This document shows, in pieces, positions 5,738 to 12,787 of a stretch of 12,787 nt of DNA. A program made the position numbers and the translations under genes. This DNA comes from Seribacter sulfatis (GTDB lineage Bacteria; Verrucomicrobiota; Verrucomicrobiia; Opitutales; Seribacteraceae): NCBI RefSeq assembly GCF_964187635.1, contig NZ_CAXLMO010000097.1, positions 1 to 12,787 of the forward strand, given 5' to 3'. How positions within the stretch are numbered: position 1 is the stretch's first letter; each line of letters begins with the position of its first letter. The notes below the pieces were generated by a model. The model was not told the origin of the DNA. It made no database searches and saw only the letters and a program-made list of their open reading frames with translations.

Positions 5738-8298
5738 TGGGCTTCGCTTTTCGTAATGCCTGGCGGGAGATTCGTAATAATCGCCCATTTTGTATTTTTT
5801 ACATCGTCAATCTGACCCTCGGCTTGATTGGTTTTATCAGTGTGGATTCTTTTAAGCAGACACTGGATCAAAAAGTGGAAGCGGAATCAAAGGAGTTACT
5901 GGGTGCGGATTTGGCAATTCGTGCACGCAGAGAAATAACTTCCGAAGAACTTGCCTCTGTCCGTAATGTGTTGCCTTCCAACACAAAGGAAATTGAAGCA
6001 GTAGACTTTTTCTCAATGGCAGCTGGTCCAACCGGAAGTAGCAGGTTGGTCAAAATAATAGCATTTGATCAGGGATTCCCCTTCTACGGAAAAATAGAAA
6101 CGAAATTACGGGGTCCCATTACTGGAGACGAGAAAAACCTGATTCATGAACGTCCTTTCGTATGGATATACCCAGAATTACGGGGACAACTCAATATTGA
6201 CTTAGGAGAAGAATTAAAGATCGGAGAAACTAAATTTATCGTTTCCGATCTGATCAAAGAAGAAACAGGCTTAAGTTTTCAACCGGCAGAATTAGCCCCC
6301 AAAGTATTTATCAGTAAAAAATTCCTCGAAAAAACGAAACTCTTAACCACTGGGAACACGGCGTTTCGAAATCATCTTTTTAAACTTCCTCTTGATGCGG
6401 ATTTAGAAAAAACCACCAATGCCATTACCGCGGCACTGCTCTCCCCCGAGGTCCGAGTGTATTCCCACCAAAGAGTCGGGAACCGGGCAGGTCGCCTGCT
6501 ACGATATTTATCCGACTTCCTAGGGTTGGTTTCCCTCGTGGCCCTTTTTCTGGCAACCTTAGGAATTGGATATCTCTACCAAGGATTTGTTAATAATCGA
6601 ATTAAAGATGTTGCGATCCTTGTTTGCCTGGGAGCCAAAAAAGCCAACGCACTACGTACCTACCTTATTCAATTATCAATTTTAGGAATCGCCGCCGCAA
6701 TTCCAGCTATCGTGATTTGCCTGATCTCCATTCCGCTCCTCTCCCAGGCATTGAGTGGATTTATACCCATTGAATTGGACGCATCCCTCCACTTTCCCAG
6801 TATACCCTTAGCATTCGGAGTCGCCATCTTTGGGGGTTGGTTCCTGGCTCTGCCAAGCCTTCATAAAATCAGGCAACTTCACCCCGCTGAATTATTTCAG
6901 GAATCCGCCAATCCATCCCCCCTGTCATCCAAGTCCTCACTCTTATTTGCACTGCCTGGAATTTTCGCCTTTTGGGGATTATGCCTGCTCCAATCTGATT
7001 CTTCAAAATTAGCCAATATCTTTTTCCTCTCTCTCTTGGTGAGCATTATTGTGCTGTATGGTATTGGACATTGCGGTCTCTGGTTACTCGATCGTTTTTT
7101 CAGGAAATCAAGTCTTAATGTACGATTGGCTGCCCGATCACTTACCCGAAATAAAAATAGTACAATAACTGGTTTTTTAACCCTCGGCTTAGGCGTACTG
7201 TTACTCAATTTAATCCCTCAGTTTCAATACAGCCTGGAACAGGAGATCGGTTCCAATACCGCGGAGAGTAAACTTCCCAAACTCTTCCTCTTTGATATCC
7301 AAGAAGATCAACTCGAAGAATTGAAACAGACCTTACAAAACAGCAAAAAGCCACTCCAAAACATTACGCCCTGGATTCGTGGAAAACTGATCGAAGTAAA
7401 AGGGGAAAAATACGAAAATTTTGTGAAACAGGATCGCGATTTTCAAAATCCAGGAGAACAAAGGAGAAATAATTTCCGCAATCGCGGATTTAATCTCAGT
7501 TATCGAAACCACCTCCTTACCAGCGAAGAAATATTGCGGGGTCGTATGGTAACCATGAATTATGATGCAAATTCGAGCCGACCCGCGGAGATTTCAATCG
7601 AACAAAAATATGCCGAGTCTCTTGATTTAGACTTGGGAGATCAGATTAAAATTGAAGTGAGCGGGGTCGAAATAGTGGCAGAGGTGGTTAATGTACGAAG
7701 GGTAAAATGGACTAGTTTTCAACCCAACTTCTTCGTCCAGATGCAACCGGGTGTTCTTGAAGGTGCACCCAAAACTTTTATTGGTACGCTTCATAATTTA
7801 GACCCAGATGAAAAAAATGCAGTACAAGACTTATTAGTTCAAAAATTTCCCACTATCTCCATTCTTGATGTGGAACGAACGGGGCGAAAAATTCTCGAAA
7901 TTGTATCCCAAATGACTTGGGCACTACAAATCATGGCACTTCTTTCTATTCTTGCCGGTGTAATCGTTCTCTATTCCCTGGCACGAGAAAAAGCCAGGCG
8001 TCAAAAGAGAGACATTAACTTACTTAAAATTTTAGGTGCCTCCTTCGATGACCTCAGAATGCAGGTACGCATAGAATTTGGACTCCTTGGCTTATCCGCT
8101 TCTGTGTTAGGGGTTACCTTTTCTTCCATCGTTAGTTTTATTTTCGCGGAATATATTTTTGACAAAGTATGGGCTTTCCAACTTTCACTCCCAATTGGTA
8201 TTATCGTGGGGGTGGTCACTCTTTCAATTCTAACTGCTGAATGGGCCACCAAAAAAGTTCTGATGGAAAAACCATTATCAATACTCCAAGGAAACTAA
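5737..8298 (+). CDS. ybbP: YbbP-like FtsX-family ABC permease
   Basis: This 853-residue membrane protein has about ten predicted helices in a 1+3+2+1+3 layout. The first is near residues 18-36, followed by a large periplasmic domain (about 40-255). An FtsX module covers about 259-390, two central helices lie at 402-450, and another helix at 475-493. A second periplasmic domain follows (about 500-720), and a final FtsX module covers 726-840. The duplicated cytoplasmic coupling segments NNRIKDVAILVCLGAKK and RRQKRDINLLKILGAS are seen after the first helix of each FtsX module. The segment NRGFNLSYRNHLL (582-594) corresponds to a conserved YbbP periplasmic motif. E. coli YbbAP is linked to TesA and is thought to extract hydrophobic molecules from the membrane for the esterase. 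The gene starts one base inside the ybbA stop (TAATG). The substrate here is unknown. Confidence 0.92.
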   Translation: MGFAFRNAWREIRNNRPFCIFYIVNLTLGLIGFISVDSFKQTLDQKVEAESKELLGADLAIRARREITSEELASVRNVLPSNTKEIEAVDFFSMAAGPTGSSRLVKIIAFDQGFPFYGKIETKLRGPITGDEKNLIHERPFVWIYPELRGQLNIDLGEELKIGETKFIVSDLIKEETGLSFQPAELAPKVFISKKFLEKTKLLTTGNTAFRNHLFKLPLDADLEKTTNAITAALLSPEVRVYSHQRVGNRAGRLLRYLSDFLGLVSLVALFLATLGIGYLYQGFVNNRIKDVAILVCLGAKKANALRTYLIQLSILGIAAAIPAIVICLISIPLLSQALSGFIPIELDASLHFPSIPLAFGVAIFGGWFLALPSLHKIRQLHPAELFQESANPSPLSSKSSLLFALPGIFAFWGLCLLQSDSSKLANIFFLSLLVSIIVLYGIGHCGLWLLDRFFRKSSLNVRLAARSLTRNKNSTITGFLTLGLGVLLLNLIPQFQYSLEQEIGSNTAESKLPKLFLFDIQEDQLEELKQTLQNSKKPLQNITPWIRGKLIEVKGEKYENFVKQDRDFQNPGEQRRNNFRNRGFNLSYRNHLLTSEEILRGRMVTMNYDANSSRPAEISIEQKYAESLDLDLGDQIKIEVSGVEIVAEVVNVRRVKWTSFQPNFFVQMQPGVLEGAPKTFIGTLHNLDPDEKNAVQDLLVQKFPTISILDVERTGRKILEIVSQMTWALQIMALLSILAGVIVLYSLAREKARRQKRDINLLKILGASFDDLRMQVRIEFGLLGLSASVLGVTFSSIVSFIFAEYIFDKVWAFQLSLPIGIIVGVVTLSILTAEWATKKVLMEKPLSILQGN

Positions 8299-8358
8299 GA
8301 TCCTTTTAAACTTGTTTACTCAATTCATTCTCCCCCATAGTAAGAGTTACTCGACATA

Positions 8359-9417
8359 ATGAAAAAAGGAAGCGTTCAACAAAAAAAGACATTTTATCCA
8401 ATTAGCGAAGAATTTCGCGAATATCTAACCAATTACAAACGATCCGCCGACCTTCCAGTTCATTACGAAAATCTTCTTCAAAGTGTAGATTCCTATCCTC
8501 TGATGAATGCCAAAAATGAAGACACTCTTTGGCAAACTATGGTATACGACCAACATTATGGCCGTGAAATCTTTGAAGGTTTAAAAAAGATTTATGTCCT
8601 CCTTCGTTCGGGGGGAGATGTCAATATTTTACCCAATCTGTATGTCGACCGGGTAGATTATTGTACTTTTGGAAACACCAAACCTTTTCGTATTCGCATC
8701 GTAAATCAATACAATGATAACCACGATTACTTTTATGTAAAAAAAGCAGATGCTTCCAGGCTATACGGATTGGAATTGGAACAAATCCTCTCGCCCAATG
8801 AAATCAATTTCCAACTCGATGGCGACACCCTCATTGAAGAGCATATTATAGGAGTGCCTGGGGACGACTTCATACAAAACTTCCTCGATCATTCCGACCT
8901 CAATGAGGTACGACTTGCCAAAGAATTTATTAAATTTAATGAACGGTGCTTCGTTCGGCTCTTGGGCGACATGAGAGCATACAACTACGTGGTGGAAATG
9001 ACTCCCGATTTCGAGCAGAATCAATATCGTGTTCGTGCGATTGATTTTGACCAACAATCCTACGAGTCAAGGCGTTCATTCTACCTTCCTCAGTTTTTTA
9101 AAAATAATCTACCGGTGGTCAATTTATGTACCCGGTTAATTAATCCCGAAACAAGTAGTCAGTATCAGCGCGAAGAACGAACTCTTATCAAGAGAAGGTT
9201 TAATTTTGCACCAACTCGAATTAAAAAACTCAGGGAATGTATGTGCCTGGATACCATTTCTTCGGATCAAAAAATTATACGTCTTCGAACGGAGCTTGGT
9301 GGTTTATACGATGATTCCCGTTTCTCTCAATGTGAAACCATGGGCGAGATTACTTTTCTTAATATCGCCCTTGCGTTGGACCTAAAAGAGGAAGCCCCGA
9401 CAAGGTTACTTTCCTAA
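8359..9417 (+). CDS. Uncharacterised protein with a putative protein-kinase-like fold
   Basis: This 352-residue soluble protein has no family name that I recognise. Its middle carries the ordered landmarks of the protein-kinase-like/aminoglycoside phosphotransferase fold. A strand with a lysine (FYVKK, K128 or K129) is followed by an acidic helix (LYGLELEQIL). A hinge-like LIEEHIIGVPGDDF lies at 158-171. A catalytic-loop-like GDMRAYN has D204 and N209, with the same D-to-N spacing as in HGD....N. The last landmark is a metal-binding-like IDFD (D229, D231). The order and spacing fit a small-molecule or protein kinase, but the loop lacks the usual His before Gly-Asp. The N-terminal 100 residues and the C-terminal 100 residues match nothing I know. 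It starts at an ATG without a Shine-Dalgarno site, 60 bp after the permease. It may share a transcript with the hydrolase 31 bp downstream. The kinase idea is inference. Confidence 0.72.
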   Translation: MKKGSVQQKKTFYPISEEFREYLTNYKRSADLPVHYENLLQSVDSYPLMNAKNEDTLWQTMVYDQHYGREIFEGLKKIYVLLRSGGDVNILPNLYVDRVDYCTFGNTKPFRIRIVNQYNDNHDYFYVKKADASRLYGLELEQILSPNEINFQLDGDTLIEEHIIGVPGDDFIQNFLDHSDLNEVRLAKEFIKFNERCFVRLLGDMRAYNYVVEMTPDFEQNQYRVRAIDFDQQSYESRRSFYLPQFFKNNLPVVNLCTRLINPETSSQYQREERTLIKRRFNFAPTRIKKLRECMCLDTISSDQKIIRLRTELGGLYDDSRFSQCETMGEITFLNIALALDLKEEAPTRLLS

Positions 9418-9448
9418 ACTTCAATCCCTCAGATCCCTGATTCGGTAA

Positions 9449-10099
9449 ATGGAAAATAGACGGGTCGTTCTTCTTCATGGTTTGGCTCGTACCTCAAGGT
9501 CGATGAGACCGATGGAAAAATATCTCAAGAAAAACGGTTTCATTGTGCACAACATCAATTATCCATCCCGCAAAAAACCGATTGAAGAACTGAGTAAATG
9601 GGTCCGCGACAAACTGGACCAGGAACTCGGGCAACACCCAGAAGTGCAGTGGGACTTTGTAACCCATTCAATGGGAGGCATTATCCTTCGACAAATTATG
9701 AAAACCCGTCCCCTCACCAACCTCGGGCGGGTGGTAATGCTCGGCCCCCCCAATCAGGGGAGCGAGGTGGTGGACAGGCTTCGACATTTCAAACTGCTCA
9801 AACAAATTAACGGGCCCGCCTGCCTACAACTGGGCACAGAAGAAAAAGGATTTATCCAAAACTTGGGAAAAGTAGAGTTCGATCTTGGAGTAATTGCCGG
9901 GAACAGAAGCATCAATCCACTCCTTTCCCTTCTTCTCCCTGGCGAAGACGATGGAAAAGTGACAGTGGAAAGAACAAAAATTGAAGGAATGAATGATTTT
10001 AGGATTGTTCCCTATTCTCATTCATTTTTCATGTCGAAGAAAAAAGTACAGGAACTCGTTCAGTCTTTTTTAAAGAAAGGATTTTTTTCTAACAATTGA
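9449..10099 (+). CDS. Alpha/beta hydrolase, lipase/esterase-like
   Basis: This compact hydrolase of 216 residues has the oxyanion-hole motif VVLLHGLARTSRSM (6-19), a nucleophile elbow THSMGG with Ser74, an LGPPNQGSEVVD stretch (98-109) as in bacterial lipases and PGAP1-like esterases, and a candidate charge relay Asp in GEDDGKV (D167 or D168) with His191 in YSHSFFM. The catalytic triad therefore appears complete. There is no N-terminal signal, so it probably acts in the cytoplasm or at the inner membrane face on an acyl ester; the substrate is not evident. The short form lacks a lid domain. It lies 31 bp after the kinase-fold gene on the same strand, consistent with one transcript. The start ATG at 9449 sits directly before the first beta strand and has no Shine-Dalgarno site. 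Confidence 0.88.
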   Translation: MENRRVVLLHGLARTSRSMRPMEKYLKKNGFIVHNINYPSRKKPIEELSKWVRDKLDQELGQHPEVQWDFVTHSMGGIILRQIMKTRPLTNLGRVVMLGPPNQGSEVVDRLRHFKLLKQINGPACLQLGTEEKGFIQNLGKVEFDLGVIAGNRSINPLLSLLLPGEDDGKVTVERTKIEGMNDFRIVPYSHSFFMSKKKVQELVQSFLKKGFFSNN

Positions 10100-10197
10100 T
10101 AAATAAAGCTCATTAACTACTCATTTTATCATCCATTTACCAATAAACATCTCTTGACTTGCCTCCCATCCTATTTACTGATTTACTAGTCATCAGG

Positions 10198-11244
10198 ATG
10201 GAAAATACTAAAACTAAAAAATCTGTATCCGAGTGGAAATCACTTGTTGCCGAATTTCAAAAGCCCCATCGCGGGAGGGCTTGGTGGCAAGTTATTAATA
10301 CTGTTGGATCTGTTATTCTTCTTTGGGTTGCGATTTATTTCACGCTTCCCATTTCATGGTTGCTTACCTGTACTCTGGCAGTACTTGCCGGTTTGATACT
10401 GGTACGAGCATTCATTATATTCCACGATTGTGGTCATGGATCGTTCTTTAAGTCCCGAAAAGCCAATCAAAAATTGGGCTTCATTACCGGACTGCTTACC
10501 TTTACCCCCTTTCATCATTGGAGATGGGAACATTCTGTCCACCATGCGACTACCGGCGACCTTTCGCGCCGCGGAATGGGAGATATTTGGACATTAACGG
10601 TGAAGGAGTACTTGGAGAGTTCCCGGTGGAGAAAATTTTCATATCGATTAGTTCGTAATCCTTTTGTCCTATTTGTATTCGCACCTCTATTTCTTTTCTT
10701 AGTCATTCAAAGGATCCCTGCCGGTAAAGCGAAACCCAAAGAAAAGCGCTCCGTTCACATGATGAACTTAGCCATCGTGGTTATGTCCGCCGGGCTCATA
10801 TCAATCTTTGGTTTTTGGGAATGGTTAATCGTTCAATCGATCATGATGACGGTTGCCAGTACCTGCGGTGTTTGGCTTTTCTATGTACAGCATCAGTTTG
10901 AAGACGCCTATTGGGTACAGGGAGATGAATGGGACTTTACCACTGCGGCAATGGAAGGTAGTTCATTCTACAAACTTCCTAAGATCCTCCAGTGGTTTTC
11001 AGGAAATATTGGATTTCACCATGTTCACCACCTCAATCCAATGATTCCCAATTACAACTTGGAAAGATGTCATCGCTCAGATCCGTTTTTTGAAAGCGTT
11101 CCCCCGATGAGTATCCCAACCAGTTTGAAGAGTATTAATTATCGACTTTGGGATGAAGATTCCAACAAGATGATTGGGTTTCGCCAACTGAAGAAACAAC
11201 TTCAATCTCTCAATTGGCAGGATAATCAAAAGGAAGCAGCTTAG
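10198..11244 (+). CDS. Acyl-lipid fatty acid desaturase (omega-6/Delta12-type)
   Basis: This di-iron membrane desaturase has 348 residues from the chosen ATG. The three histidine boxes are intact: HDCGH (76-80), HHWRWEHSVHH (106-116) and HHVHH (274-278). Hydrophobic helices lie around 34-74, 93-104, 153-170 and 188-223. The box arrangement and the YVQHQFEDAYW segment (229-239) match the DesA/FAD2-like group, which introduces double bonds into membrane lipid acyl chains using oxygen and an electron donor. Position selectivity cannot be fixed from sequence. An in-frame TTG at 10159 would add 13 residues, but the ATG at 10198 starts a normal polar N-terminus and is preferred. The 98-bp gap upstream suggests its own promoter, although I found no clear hexamer pair. 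The stop overlaps the stop of the opposing sulfatase gene by 4 bp. The enzyme could adjust membrane fluidity in the cold, which is inference. Confidence 0.92.
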   Translation: MENTKTKKSVSEWKSLVAEFQKPHRGRAWWQVINTVGSVILLWVAIYFTLPISWLLTCTLAVLAGLILVRAFIIFHDCGHGSFFKSRKANQKLGFITGLLTFTPFHHWRWEHSVHHATTGDLSRRGMGDIWTLTVKEYLESSRWRKFSYRLVRNPFVLFVFAPLFLFLVIQRIPAGKAKPKEKRSVHMMNLAIVVMSAGLISIFGFWEWLIVQSIMMTVASTCGVWLFYVQHQFEDAYWVQGDEWDFTTAAMEGSSFYKLPKILQWFSGNIGFHHVHHLNPMIPNYNLERCHRSDPFFESVPPMSIPTSLKSINYRLWDEDSNKMIGFRQLKKQLQSLNWQDNQKEAA

Positions 11245-12787
11245 TCTGTTCCCTTTTCCTTTATTCGAGTAAGCTGCAATAGTCGAAATTCCATCGCTTG
11301 TGACTTTGGGATTTGAGTCGCTTGTAATTTCATTATTCCTGTCCCCTCTGTAAGTTCGATTACACCCATTATCATGGGTTTAAAGTCCTTAACATAGGAT
11401 TCCATTCTTGGGGACCGATCTTCTTGTTTACCCACTAAAGGAGGATCATTCGGTGTCGAAATTGTGGTGACCAAAGAATTACCACTGAAAGAAAGCTCAA
11501 TTTCTGCACCAAGGTCCTGCTCAGGACAAGCATACCATAATTCCACTTCATATTTCCCAGATTTCCCCACCTCCACATCCCAGGTGATGAAATCCTCTTT
11601 ACTCGTCCAGTTAGTAAAATAACTGCAGTTTGGAAATTTATTCGATCTCTTAATTCCTCCATGGGCGGTTCCGTCCCGTGCAGGAATCTGGGTCCAGGAA
11701 ACTCCGGGATGCCCAATCACAAAGGGCCGCGTATCTAGGCCGGCTTTATCTAATACCTTTTTCTGGAACGATTGCTTTCTTTGATTCAATCGTTCGGTTA
11801 CCTTGGGAAATTGCTTGCTCACATCCACTCGCTGCCCGGGGTCATTCTTCATATCAAAAAGCTTTCCCTTGTACCCCAATCGAAAGCGCTGATCACGCAC
11901 TCCGAGTTTTCCCTTCCAGGTAGAAACAAGTGTTCTCGATTTCCACCCTTTTGTATTTCCGGATAAAAGAGTTTTCAAACTCTTACCATCAATCGATTTC
12001 TTTGATTTGCCCTTCACCCCCGCCAATTCGGTTAATGTGGGAAGTAAATCCCGTACCGAGGCAATTGGCATCACTTTTGTACCTGCCTTGATTCCCTTGG
12101 GCCATTTAATAAGAAGTGGCGAACGGGTCCCACCCTCCTCGGTCGATCCTTTCCTTCCCTCCATATCTCCATTCCAGCGTACCCCATTGGGTCCATTATC
12201 ATGAAAGAAAACAACAATCGTATCGTCGGTCACCTCTAACTCATCTAATTTATTCAACAAACGACCCACATTCCAGTCAATATTTTCACACATCGCCAAA
12301 GCAGCGAGAAGATGCAAACGATCTTCCTTCTTTGGGTTCCGGTTCCGTATCATATCCTCCAACTTCCTGCTCTTAAATTTCTTCCACCATCGATCCGGTA
12401 CCTGCATGGGACTATGCGGAGTATTGTAGGGAATATAAGTAAAGAATGGCTGTTTCTTTGCAACTGATCGATCGATGAAATTCATCGCTTCCGTTGTGAA
12501 ATCGTCGACACAAAATCCCTGCCCCTCAACCAGTTTTCCGTTTCTTTCCATGAGGGCATCGTAATAATGTCCCCAGTGCCCGGAACAGAATCCGTAGAAA
12601 TAGTCAAATCCCCGACCGAGCGGATGGTAGGGATACTGCATGCCATTATGCCACTTTCCGAATGCCCCAGTGGCATAGCCTGCCTGTTTAAACAGCTCAG
12701 CAATGGTGGTCTCATCCAGATCCATTCGCTCGCCTCCTGCCGAGGTACTGTATACCCCGCTTCGGACATGGTGCCGACCAGTCAGGA
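11241..12787 (-). CDS. Type I sulfatase with extra C-terminal beta-rich module (N-terminus outside window)
   Basis: About 514 residues are visible. The frame remains open to the right edge, where it reads LTGRHHVRSGVYSTSAGG. That is the segment just after the Cys/Ser-x-Pro-x-Arg formylglycine motif, so the catalytic residue lies only a few codons outside. An internal ATG at 12725 is not the start. Numbering from that Met, active-site residues are visible in GKWHNG (K24, H26), TPHSP (H104), HDNG with metal ligands D176 and N177, and GRKGSTEEGGTR (K192). The sulfatase fold ends near residue 325. Residues about 335-488 form a separate beta-rich module with WDVEVGKSGKYEVELWYACP, resembling a carbohydrate-binding or jelly-roll domain. 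The family hydrolyses sulfate esters of polysaccharides in the periplasm or outside the cell. The stop overlaps the desaturase stop by 4 bp in convergent orientation. Confidence 0.93.
   Translation of the reverse strand, partial: LTGRHHVRSGVYSTSAGGERMDLDETTIAELFKQAGYATGAFGKWHNGMQYPYHPLGRGFDYFYGFCSGHWGHYYDALMERNGKLVEGQGFCVDDFTTEAMNFIDRSVAKKQPFFTYIPYNTPHSPMQVPDRWWKKFKSRKLEDMIRNRNPKKEDRLHLLAALAMCENIDWNVGRLLNKLDELEVTDDTIVVFFHDNGPNGVRWNGDMEGRKGSTEEGGTRSPLLIKWPKGIKAGTKVMPIASVRDLLPTLTELAGVKGKSKKSIDGKSLKTLLSGNTKGWKSRTLVSTWKGKLGVRDQRFRLGYKGKLFDMKNDPGQRVDVSKQFPKVTERLNQRKQSFQKKVLDKAGLDTRPFVIGHPGVSWTQIPARDGTAHGGIKRSNKFPNCSYFTNWTSKEDFITWDVEVGKSGKYEVELWYACPEQDLGAEIELSFSGNSLVTTISTPNDPPLVGKQEDRSPRMESYVKDFKPMIMGVIELTEGTGIMKLQATQIPKSQAMEFRLLQLTRIKEKGTD

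Noticed and set aside
8339..8351. Small inverted repeat AGTAA-GAG-TTACT before the kinase-fold gene
   Set aside because: Five-bp AT-rich arms without a T-tract are too weak to call a terminator or operator.
10159..10197. TTG start that would add 13 residues to the desaturase
   Set aside because: The extra residues are not like a desaturase N-terminus, the ATG at 10198 is natural, and the TTG lies in a TTGACT that could equally be a -35-like hexamer without a good partner.
12482..12769. 95-residue reading frame on the minus strand near the right edge
   Set aside because: It lies entirely inside the sulfatase in another frame, while the sulfatase frame shows clear family motifs right up to the window edge.
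1..12787. Mobile element, defence island or CRISPR array
   Set aside because: No transposase, integrase, direct repeat array or toxin-antitoxin pair is visible, and the genes are mostly housekeeping or accessory metabolic types.

Overview
The window reads as a piece of a bacterial chromosome of roughly 44% GC, densely coded on both strands. There are no RNA genes, insertion sequences or CRISPR arrays that I can see. Sulfatase genes of the type abundant in marine Planctomycetota, Verrucomicrobiota and Lentisphaerota lie at both ends. Together with the moderate GC and the near absence of Shine-Dalgarno sequences, this suggests a marine PVC-group bacterium, most likely Verrucomicrobiota. That assignment is inference from protein flavour, not a phylogeny.

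Left part (1-3711): the last 61 residues of a sulfatase are followed by a class IV-like histone-deacetylase-family enzyme (minus strand). An atypical ADP-ribosylglycohydrolase-family protein diverges from it across 66 bp. A photolyase/cryptochrome-family gene then converges on the glycohydrolase gene with only 22 bp between the stops.

Photolyase operon (4285 down to 2203, minus strand): a four-helix membrane protein of unknown function, a 51-residue DUF2256 zinc-ribbon protein and the photolyase-like flavoprotein are joined by 1-bp and 4-bp start/stop overlaps. The flavoprotein lacks the proximal tryptophan of the classical Trp triad and ends in a sliding-clamp-like QLELF peptide.

Centre (4356-8298, plus strand): a lipoprotein TesA-like SGNH esterase, a YbbA/LolD-type ABC ATPase and a YbbP-type FtsX permease form the conserved tesA-ybbA-ybbP arrangement, again with overlapping stops and starts. 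A 70-bp divergent spacer with a 7-bp inverted repeat separates this operon from the photolyase operon.

Right part (8359-12787): an uncharacterised protein with the hallmarks of a protein-kinase-like (aminoglycoside-phosphotransferase-like) fold is followed by a small alpha/beta hydrolase and an acyl-lipid desaturase. The desaturase converges on, and overlaps by 4 bp, a large sulfatase that has an extra C-terminal beta-rich module and runs off the right edge.

Points of most interest are the photolyase operon (clamp-like tail, altered Trp chain, unknown membrane partner), the putative orphan kinase-fold protein and the glycohydrolase with replaced metal-binding motifs. I do not see a defence island or a mobile element.
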